Position numbers and translations under genes: made by a program. DNA of 5,439 nucleotides from Bryobacteraceae bacterium (GTDB lineage Bacteria; Acidobacteriota; Terriglobia; Bryobacterales; Bryobacteraceae): contig CANGVB010000306.1 in assembly GCA_947456995.1 (NCBI GenBank), forward strand, positions 1-5,439, written 5' to 3'. The notes beneath the pieces are model-generated. The model saw only the letters and a list, made by a program, of their open reading frames with translations, had not been told where the DNA came from and ran no database searches. This document shows, one piece after another, positions 1-4,113 of the stretch (position 1 is the stretch's first letter; every line of letters begins with the position of its first letter).

Positions 1-91
1 GCGTGGGGATTCCAACGACCCAACCCAGCGCACCGCCCCAATGCCGCCAGCCTGCTGCATCACCCATGTCGGCGCACCCCCCGCCGCCCAA

Positions 92-111
92 CCCCACGCG
101 TAAGCGTGGAG
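92..111. repeat. GTAA-loop hairpin, copy 1 of the block header
   Basis: The arms 92-99 and 104-111 pair around the tetraloop GTAA (100-103). Seven of eight positions pair; C93 faces A110. Position 97 with 106 is a C-G pair here, where the other two complete copies have T opposite G. The half-site at 1-8 (GCGTGGGG) is the right arm of a further copy cut by the window edge. Confidence 0.6.
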
Positions 112-296
112 ATTCCAAACGACCCACCCCAGCCACCGCACCCGCACCCATGCCACCAACCCGTTTTATCACCTAGATCGGCGCCCCCCCGTCCAACCCC
201 ATGCGGCCAGCCTGCTTTATCACTCATGTCGGTGCACCGCTCCCGCACCCACGCCGCCAGCCTGCCTTATCGCCCATGTCGGCGCCCCCCGTCCAA

Positions 297-316
297 CCCC
301 ATGCGTAAGCGTGGGG
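297..316. repeat. GTAA-loop hairpin, copy 2 of the block header
   Basis: The arms CCCCATGC (297-304) and GCGTGGGG (309-316) pair over eight positions, one of them a T-G (U-G in RNA) pair, around the tetraloop GTAA (305-308), which fits the GNRA class if transcribed. It sits at the start of a repeat block and is followed by ATTCCAAACGACCC. Confidence 0.65.
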
Positions 317-455
317 ATTCCAAACGACCCACCCCAGCCACCGCACCCGCACCCATGCGACCAACCCGTTTTATCACCTAGATCGGCGCACCGCACCGCC
401 CCCATGCCGCCAGCCTGCTTTATCAACTAGATCGGCGCACCGCACCCCCGTCGAG

Positions 456-475
456 CCCCATGCGTAAGCGTGGGG
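456..475. repeat. GTAA-loop hairpin, copy 3 of the block header
   Basis: The arms 456-463 and 468-475 are identical to copy 2, with GTAA at 464-467. The following bases are ACCCCAAACG rather than ATTCCAAACG, so the hairpin is better conserved than its right flank. Confidence 0.65.
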
Positions 476-540
476 ACCCCAAACGACCCACCCCAGCCAC
501 CGCCCCCATGCCACCAACCCGTTTTATCACCTATGTCGCC

Positions 541-718
541 GGGCCGTACCCCAACCGACTCAACCCCCAAACTGGCTCACCCCAACCATAAGCGAAGCTA
601 GCTTCCACTCCGAGCCTGATCCCCCGCCAAAGCAAAAACACCCAAAGCACCGTTCACAATATCTTTTCCTTAATGAGCCTTTCGCTAAAAAAATTCCGCT
701 TACCAGTTGGAGGCCTGA
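541..718 (+). promoter_or_regulatory. Leader between repeat array and protease gene
   Basis: This stretch is free of the upstream repeat. It holds a perfect 12-nt palindrome, GAAGCTAGCTTC (594-605), and an A/T-rich segment at about 657-697 that would be the natural place for a promoter. I could not find a well-spaced -35/-10 pair. The Shine-Dalgarno sequence GGAGG (709-713) lies 5 nt before the ATG at 719 and supports that start. A promoter here is inferred from gene layout only. Confidence 0.4.
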
Positions 719-1813
719 ATGGCGGTTAACATTTCAGCATCGGTTGGCAAAAATGGACTCAACAAGAGCGCCGATGTGCTCAAGATTCAGCAGGCACTAA
801 ACAAGATCCCTCCCGCCAAAGGCGGCCCCGATCCAAAGCTCAAAGAAGACGGCTGGATCGGCCCCAAAACCATCGGTGCCATCACCAAATTTCAATCAGC
901 CAACCCAGGACTCGTGCCCGATGGCCGAATCGACGTCCAGGGCAAAACGCTGGCCCGGCTGAATGAATTGCTCGCCGGCCAGCCCAATCCCCAGCCCGCC
1001 GGGCCCAACTTCACAGACAAAAATCTTTACACCGGCAATGGCCCGTCGCCCAACGACATCAAGCAGGATGCCTTTGGAGATTGCTACTTTGTGGCCACCC
1101 TCAGCGCCCTCGCTCAGGAAAAACCCAGCGTCATCAAAGACGCCATCTACTACCACGCCACCTCAACACAGTTCCGCGTACGGCTCTACGACCTCAAAGG
1201 CGTCTGCAAATACATCTGGGTCACCCAGGAAGAGCTTCAGGACAACGTGAATCGCCAGGGCGGCAGCTATGTCGACAACACTCTCCAATACGAACGCGTC
1301 TGGCCCGCTGTCATCGAAACCGCCTATGCCAAGATGTTCGACAGCGATCCGAAGAACGGCCTTGGAGAAGGTTATGCCAAGATCGCCAACGGCGGCTGGC
1401 CTTCAGACGCGATGATCGCCATCACCGGAAGCGCTGGCGAGAAAGTGCAGTACAAATATTACCTGCCCCTCGGGATGCCAGGTTCAGTAGCCTTGCTGGG
1501 TGCAAAAATTTCCACCGCATTATCGCAGCGCAAAGGTGTTACGCTTTGGTCGGTACCTGAAAAGGATTCCCGCACCTTGATGGAGAAACTGGCAAATTTA
1601 CCCATCCCCCAGGATGGCTTGGTCGACAATCACGTCTACACAGTAGTTTCCATAACGCAGCTTGGGCTGGACTGGCGAGTCACAGTAAGAAATCCCTGGG
1701 GAACCAACATGGGCGTTGGAGAAGGCATGGACACAGCGTCTGCCACCATGACGATCTCGCTTCAAAGCCTCGTGGTAACCGGCGGCCTCGAAGCCTTTCA
1801 AGTCAGCAATTAA
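719..1813 (+). CDS. Calpain-family (C2) cysteine protease with N-terminal peptidoglycan-binding domain
   Basis: This 364-residue protein has two parts. Residues about 8-86 look like a PG_binding_1 domain: a helix with LKIQQALNKI, then DGWIGPKTIGAITKFQ (44-59) and a closing helix near 73-85. A short Pro/Gly linker (86-97) leads to a calpain-like peptidase (about 98-364). The active site is readable: Gln116 in the oxyanion position six residues before Cys122 (AFGDCYF), His305 in DNHVYTVV, and Asn325 in VRNPWG, which together match the C2 Cys-His-Asn triad. Calpain-like context also appears at YERVWPAVIETAYAK (191-205) and NGGWPSDA (224-231). No calcium-binding EF-hand region or transmembrane segment is visible, and the N-terminus is not a signal peptide. 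If it acts on the cell wall or in the envelope it must leave by another route. The ATG at 719 is favoured by GGAGG 5 nt upstream. It is followed 21 nt later by a lipoprotein gene in the same direction. Substrate is unknown. Confidence 0.9.
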   Translation: MAVNISASVGKNGLNKSADVLKIQQALNKIPPAKGGPDPKLKEDGWIGPKTIGAITKFQSANPGLVPDGRIDVQGKTLARLNELLAGQPNPQPAGPNFTDKNLYTGNGPSPNDIKQDAFGDCYFVATLSALAQEKPSVIKDAIYYHATSTQFRVRLYDLKGVCKYIWVTQEELQDNVNRQGGSYVDNTLQYERVWPAVIETAYAKMFDSDPKNGLGEGYAKIANGGWPSDAMIAITGSAGEKVQYKYYLPLGMPGSVALLGAKISTALSQRKGVTLWSVPEKDSRTLMEKLANLPIPQDGLVDNHVYTVVSITQLGLDWRVTVRNPWGTNMGVGEGMDTASATMTISLQSLVVTGGLEAFQVSN

Positions 1814-1834
1814 GAACCAATAGAAGAGGGAGAA

Positions 1835-2281
1835 ATGAAGACATGGCAAAATACAACAGTCGCATTGGCGCTAGCAATGCTGGTATCGGGGTGCGCCGTG
1901 GATGAGAGCAGTGTTTTTCAGCCCAAGCCGCTCGAGTACCTGAAAGAGGTCCCGGCCTCCGAGCAAAGCAAAAAGCTCGATGCAGACCTCACAGCTTTTG
2001 TTCGAGATCAGTACGCAATCCGTTCGGTGCATTACTACGAAGTCTCGGGCGAGATCCCCTGGATCGCAATCTCAAAGTCTGTCCAGAACCAGATGGCAGA
2101 AAAGTCATTCCAGCGCAAGACCTTTGAGTGGTGGGAGCCAGGCATCGATTTCGTCGAAGTCTACCCACAAGGAACCCAAGGCGATGCCTTCGCGCTCGCA
2201 ATGCCCAAAAACACCAGGTCCAGCGCCAACAAGCTGGTGGGCTTCTACATCCTCAAAAGTCCCTCAGGCGCAAAACCATAA
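1835..2281 (+). CDS. Predicted lipoprotein of unknown function
   Basis: This 148-residue protein begins with a lipoprotein signal peptide: Lys2, a hydrophobic stretch at about 8-17 (TVALALAMLV), and the lipobox LVSGC with the lipidated cysteine at position 20. Residue +2 is Ala rather than Asp, which in Gram-negative bacteria usually means outer-membrane sorting. The mature part (about 128 residues) is soluble-looking, with aromatic segments such as VHYYEVSGEIPWIAISKS and FEWWEPGIDFVEVYPQG, and has no membrane helix. I do not recognise the family. The start has an AGAGGGAG Shine-Dalgarno region at 1825-1832 close to the ATG. The gene lies 21 nt after the protease and shares its terminator, so the two are almost certainly co-transcribed. 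Roles as anchor, inhibitor or immunity partner of the protease are inference from position only. Confidence 0.8.
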   Translation: MKTWQNTTVALALAMLVSGCAVDESSVFQPKPLEYLKEVPASEQSKKLDADLTAFVRDQYAIRSVHYYEVSGEIPWIAISKSVQNQMAEKSFQRKTFEWWEPGIDFVEVYPQGTQGDAFALAMPKNTRSSANKLVGFYILKSPSGAKP

Positions 2282-2291
2282 CCACTGCGGC

Positions 2292-2324
2292 GGGGCCGGC
2301 TTGCACAACAAGTCCGGCCCCTTT
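2292..2324 (+). terminator. Rho-independent terminator after the protease-lipoprotein unit
   Basis: GGGGCCGG (2292-2299) pairs with CCGGCCCC (2314-2321). The stem extends inward with CTTG (2300-2303) against CAAG (2309-2312), leaving T2313 bulged and a 5-nt loop. Only three T follow directly, so the U-tract is short, but the stem is strong and sits 11 nt after the lipoprotein stop codon. It has no T-tract on the minus strand. Confidence 0.7.
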
Positions 2325-2483
2325 GGCCAGCTGAATAGGCCATTCATAAGCCTTCCGCCTGATATCTCCCCCTGAATTTTGTGGCTTTTTTGCAGTCTGC
2401 GCGAAGCCACCCTGCCACCTGCACCGTCATCGCTCCCGTCACCGCCACCGACAGCTACGACCTCTTCGGCCGGCAGCCTTGAG
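2325..2483. other. Intergenic stretch with a possible YD-repeat remnant
   Basis: No complete gene is supported here. On the + strand, the frame through 2402-2482 reads RSHPATC...TATDSYDLFGRQP and then stops. SYDLFGR resembles the YDxxGR core of RHS proteins, and base composition is GC-rich like the rhs gene at the right end. It may be a decayed piece of an rhs-type gene, but about 27 codons are too few to be sure. A 7-bp inverted repeat, GTGGCTT (2381-2387) with AAGCCAC (2404-2410), is also present; its 16-nt loop makes it a weak structure. Confidence 0.25.
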
Positions 2484-2567
2484 CCAAAACGCTCCAACTC
2501 AAATTCCCCACACGCCCCATGCTAAAACTCACTCTGATGGCGTCTCACGCTCATCCTCACGCCACTC
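2484..2567. repeat. Direct repeat R1 downstream of the VapC-type toxin gene
   Basis: This sequence matches R2 at 3316-3400, about 832 bp away, in the same orientation. Shared blocks are CCAAAACGCTCCA versus CCAAACCGCTCCA, then CCATGCTAAAA, then a perfect run from GATGGCGTCTCACG through CTCATCCTCA. Inside it, GATGGCGT (2536-2543) and ACGC-T-CATC (2547-2555) form a hairpin with a CTC loop and one bulged T. The repeat ends two bases from the toxin stop codon, on the 3' side of the minus-strand operon. It could serve as a 3'-end hairpin or a recombination site; no integron-type GTTRRRY core was seen. Confidence 0.7.
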
Positions 2568-2568
2568 C

Positions 2569-2988
2569 TCAAGGATTGAAAAGCTCAACAGAAACTGCTA
2601 TCGCTGCCTTTTCAAGCGCCTTATCGTTCGTAGCAAGTGGCAGATGCAATCGCATCGCCAACTCCAGAAATGCTGCGTCGTAGCTGGTAAGACTATGAGT
2701 GTTCGCAAGTCTGGCCAAACTCAAAATCGAAGTGCTATCCGGCGGATCGATGTCGATCAACATGTCGTCAATGATTTGCAGGTACTGAATCCCTTTACTG
2801 AGTTCAATACGCTTGCGGCGTACCTGCATCAGTATTGTGTTGGATATTTCGTAGAACCAAAGATAGGGCACGACAGGCCTATACTCGTCCGTAATCGCTC
2901 GCAAAATCGCCAGACTCTTGTCGCGATCACTTTCATCTTCGAGGAACCACTGTAAAGCGATGGAACTGTCCAAGACAAACGACGCCAT
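2569..2988 (-). CDS. vapC: VapC-type PIN-domain ribonuclease toxin
   Basis: This 139-residue protein covers a single PIN domain of normal VapC length. The acidic active-site residues are all in place: Asp7 in FVLDSSIALQWF, Glu47 in LWFYEISNTI, Asp104 in TSYDAAFLELA and Asp122 in LATNDKAL. In this family they bind the metal ions used to cleave RNA, often tRNA or rRNA, which stops translation until the antitoxin is restored. The ATG at 2988-2986 shares its A with the TGA stop of the upstream antitoxin gene (TGATG), and an AGAAGG-like sequence lies 12 nt before it at 3001-3008, so translational coupling is likely. The gene looks intact. Direct repeat R1 begins two bases after the stop codon. The RNA target cannot be read from the sequence. 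Confidence 0.92.
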   Translation of the reverse strand: MASFVLDSSIALQWFLEDESDRDKSLAILRAITDEYRPVVPYLWFYEISNTILMQVRRKRIELSKGIQYLQIIDDMLIDIDPPDSTSILSLARLANTHSLTSYDAAFLELAMRLHLPLATNDKALEKAAIAVSVELFNP

Positions 2989-3221
2989 CAGTAGCGATGG
3001 CCTTCTTCAATCAGACGTTCAATACTTTCCCCGGGCAACAACCGGACGGAATTCTTGCTCGAAAACTCGATCATTCGAGCGACCGCCTCTTGGTTCGACC
3101 GCTGCTTATAGGGCAACCGAGCTAATGCCGTAGCAACAACCTCATCTGCTGACTGGTAAAGGCCTGTAGCCATTTGATGCTGAATGATCGCTTCTTGTTC
3201 AGGCTTGAGCTCTACGGTCAT
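2988..3221 (-). CDS. ParD/CopG-like antitoxin paired with the PIN toxin
   Basis: This 77-residue protein starts with a short strand (TVELKPE) followed by a helix and GLYQSADEVVATALARL (20-36). That layout fits a ribbon-helix-helix DNA-binding antitoxin of the ParD/CopG kind, whose family signature is GxYxSxxEVVxxAL. The C-terminal part (about 56-77, with SIERLIEEGHRY) would be the toxin-binding tail. In such systems the antitoxin dimer binds its own promoter and the toxin adjusts repression. It is the first gene of the operon and overlaps the PIN toxin gene by one base. The ATG at 3221 has only a weak AGAG-like ribosome site upstream. Combining a ParD-like antitoxin with a VapC-like toxin is a known kind of partner mixing. 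The pairing is certain from position; the exact family name is less so. Confidence 0.82.
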   Translation of the reverse strand: MTVELKPEQEAIIQHQMATGLYQSADEVVATALARLPYKQRSNQEAVARMIEFSSKNSVRLLPGESIERLIEEGHRY

Positions 3222-3315
3222 ACTCTGAACCTACGCGAAATTTGGTCTAAGCGCAAGTTCAAGTCTCTCTGCGTTCACAGAACTCGAAGATATCCTTACC
3301 CCTGCCAACATTGCT
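3222..3315 (-). promoter_or_regulatory. Probable promoter region of the PIN toxin-antitoxin operon
   Basis: This is the only upstream sequence available to the minus-strand antitoxin-toxin operon before direct repeat R2. Read on the minus strand, TTGCGC and TAGGTT lie 17 nt apart just before the ATG, a poor match to a sigma-70 promoter. I saw no clear operator palindrome. The call rests on position. Confidence 0.25.
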
Positions 3316-3400
3316 CCAAACCGCTCCACCGAAAAATCCCGCTACTCCGCCATGCTAAAAATCACACGGATGGCGTCTCACGCTCATCCTCAAAAAACAC
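3316..3400. repeat. Direct repeat R2 downstream of the RelE-like toxin gene
   Basis: This is the second copy of R1, offset by 832-833 bp with a one-base length difference. Its hairpin is GGATGGCGT (3368-3376), loop CTC, ACGC-T-CATCC (3380-3389): nine pairs with the same bulged T as R1. It lies 3' of the second toxin-antitoxin operon, about 100 bp from that toxin's stop. R1 and R2 together bracket the PIN toxin-antitoxin pair. Confidence 0.7.
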
Positions 3401-3434
3401 TCTTAGGCAGGCTGGTATGGAAAGTCATCAGACT

Positions 3435-3456
3435 GTCCACCTCTCGTCCACCTCTC
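3435..3456. repeat. Perfect 11-bp tandem duplication
   Basis: GTCCACCTCTC occurs twice head to tail at 3435-3445 and 3446-3456, in the non-coding stretch between R2 and the RelE-like toxin gene. It is most simply a replication-slippage duplication. Nothing else recognisable was found in 3401-3499. Confidence 0.7.
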
Positions 3457-3499
3457 CGTTAGAACTTGGAACTAATGTCAGCCTCTTCCCCCAAGCCCG

Positions 3500-3754
3500 T
3501 CAACAGGGCAGCAGCCTATCTATAAGCGTCTTTGCGGTTGCGGACGGCATGGGATCCGGATGCTCCTCGGTGAAGCGGACGCGGTAATCCCCTACGCGTA
3601 GACGCTTCTCGCCAGCTTTGCCCTTGAGCGTCTTGACGTCGCCAGACTGGGATTCAGCCAGTCGATGGATCGCTGTGAGAATATTCATGGCATGGTGCTG
3701 GGGAATCGCTCGGATATCGGTCTTGGCTTCCTCAGACATGATAATGCGCTTCAA
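3500..3754 (-). CDS. RelE/ParE-family toxin with frameshifted C-terminus
   Basis: This 84-residue reading frame encodes a RelE/ParE-type toxin. The fold's usual parts are visible: MKRIIMSEEAKTDIRAI (strand plus first helix), a second helix near 21-35, then GDVKTLKGKAGEKRLRVGDYRVRFTEE (38-64). These toxins cut mRNA on the ribosome or poison gyrase; which applies here is unknown. After Asp67 the sequence becomes PMPSATAKTLIDRLLPC, which does not look like the family. In the adjacent frame, starting at base 3551, it reads HAVRNRKDAYR and stops at 3516, a typical RelE C-terminus. A lost base near 3551-3554 explains this, so the toxin is probably inactive or altered. The TTG start at 3754 overlaps the antitoxin stop (TTGA) and has AAGGA 9 nt upstream. 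The later ATG at 3739 would remove the first strand. Confidence 0.8.
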   Translation of the reverse strand: MKRIIMSEEAKTDIRAIPQHHAMNILTAIHRLAESQSGDVKTLKGKAGEKRLRVGDYRVRFTEEHPDPMPSATAKTLIDRLLPC

Positions 3755-4005
3755 GCCGTATTGTCCTTGCTTCCCTTCCGAACTTCATCCATGGAAAAGC
3801 CAAGATCGGCGACCAGTTCTTCGAAGGGAATGCCCTCCTTATGCTGAAACCATTCTTTAGAGCGGGCGACCGCAGCCTCTTCCTCCTCGCTGATTTCCTC
3901 GTCCTCTAGCAACAGAAACTCGAGAAAGCGGACGGCAGTGTTCATCTGATCGAACGATAGACGGTCGAGCAATTCATGAGCGTGTTGTTTATTCGTAGCG
4001 ATCAT
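3751..4005 (-). CDS. Antitoxin of the RelE-type toxin-antitoxin pair
   Basis: With the ATG at 4005 this is an 84-residue acidic protein. The N-terminal half (MIATNKQHAHELLDRLSFDQMNTAVRFLEFLLL, 1-33) is predicted helical and probably dimerises. A run of Asp/Glu (34-43, EDEEISEEEE) and then ARSKEWFQHKEGIPFEELVADLGF (48-70) follow. The second half resembles small proteins found beside RelE toxins, in which a C-terminal helix wraps the toxin. I do not see a clear ribbon-helix-helix or AbrB motif, so how it binds DNA is uncertain. The frame is open back to a TTG at 4053, but GAAGGA 9 nt before the ATG at 4005 and the poor coding character of the extension favour the shorter form. Its stop overlaps the toxin start by four bases (TTGA). 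The partner toxin is frameshifted, so this antitoxin may now act alone. Confidence 0.8.
   Translation of the reverse strand: MIATNKQHAHELLDRLSFDQMNTAVRFLEFLLLEDEEISEEEEAAVARSKEWFQHKEGIPFEELVADLGFSMDEVRKGSKDNTA
3764..3768 (-). promoter_or_regulatory. Shine-Dalgarno site supporting the TTG start of the RelE-like toxin
   Basis: Minus-strand AAGGA lies 9 nt before the TTG at 3754-3752, inside the end of the antitoxin gene. The antitoxin has the same motif and spacing. This favours TTG over the ATG 15 nt further on. Confidence 0.6.
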
Positions 4006-4014
4006 TGACGGCAA

Positions 4015-4020
4015 TCCTTC
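4015..4020 (-). promoter_or_regulatory. Shine-Dalgarno site deciding the antitoxin start at 4005
   Basis: Minus-strand GAAGGA ends 9 nt before the ATG at 4005-4003. The alternative TTG start at 4053 overlaps the likely promoter, so the shorter protein is preferred. Confidence 0.65.
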
Positions 4021-4025
4021 CTGTG

Positions 4026-4053
4026 AGAATACCAACGGACATTGGCTCGGCAA
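4026..4053 (-). promoter_or_regulatory. Candidate sigma-70-type promoter of the RelE-type operon
   Basis: Read on the minus strand, TTGCCG (4053-4048) and TATTCT (4031-4026) are separated by 16 nt. Each matches four of six consensus bases. Transcription from here would give a leader of roughly 20 nt carrying the GAAGGA ribosome site. It is a sequence match only. Confidence 0.35.
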
Positions 4054-4069
4054 GCTAGCCTTGTTCCAG

Positions 4070-4088
4070 ACTCAAACAAGCTTTGAGT
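4070..4088. promoter_or_regulatory. Inverted repeat upstream of the RelE-type operon
   Basis: ACTCAAA (4070-4076) and TTTGAGT (4082-4088) form a perfect 7-bp inverted repeat around CAAGC. It lies about 17 bp upstream of the candidate promoter and could be an operator for the antitoxin. It has no T-tract suggestive of a terminator and may be chance. Confidence 0.3.
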
Positions 4089-4113
4089 TCAGATCCATCA
4101 ATGCTCTGATAAG

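Larger units (their letters stand above)
1..540. repeat. Nested intergenic minisatellite with hairpin-headed blocks
   Basis: This C-rich stretch is built from two alternating elements. Element A begins with GCGTGGGGATTCC and occurs at about 1, 104, 309 and 468; it runs into a conserved ACGACCCACCCCAGCCACCG-like segment. Element B, about 50 bp, runs from ATGCCRCCARCCYG through TTTATCAC to GTCGGCGC or GATCGGCGC, and starts at about 41, 150, 201, 251, 355, 404 and 508. The order is A-B, A-B-B-B, A-B-B, A-B, so blocks differ in their number of B units. In the last three blocks the B unit right after A carries the CAACCCG variant, and later ones carry CAGCCTG, which suggests blocks were copied as wholes. 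The left edge is cut by the window. Both strands have reading frames here, but they are only proline/arginine-rich or glycine-rich translations of the repeat, so I see no gene. Function is unknown. Confidence 0.85.

Noticed and set aside
60..426. Reading frames on both strands in the repeat region
   Set aside because: They encode only low-complexity Pro/Arg/His or Gly/Trp-rich translations of the minisatellite, have no ribosome sites, and overlap each other on both strands.
1..540. A type I-E CRISPR array, suggested by hairpins of the form CCCC...GGGGATTCC
   Set aside because: The hairpins are 103, 205 and 159 bp apart rather than evenly spaced at about 61 bp, and the sequence between them is itself repeated instead of being unique spacers. 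No cas gene is in the window.
2534..2991. Shared 11-mer CTGATGGCGTC in R1 and, inverted, at the vapC start codon
   Set aside because: A match of this length is expected by chance in a window of this size, and the vapC copy is explained by coding sequence and the TGATG overlap.
2484..3400. R1 and R2 as true integron attC sites
   Set aside because: The hairpin with a bulged base and the cassette layout are suggestive, but no RYYYAAC/GTTRRRY core pair was found and no integrase is present in the window.
2479..3587. Plus-strand reading frames of 158, 71 and 137 codons across the toxin-antitoxin genes
   Set aside because: They lie opposite clearly recognisable PIN toxin and antitoxin genes, show no domain, and the similar AK-H-DGVSRSSS segments in two of them come from direct repeats R1 and R2.
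4087..4113. Extending the RHS protein to the very start of the open frame
   Set aside because: The codons read VQIHQCSDK, have no start codon and no RHS character, and overlap the upstream region of the antitoxin operon.
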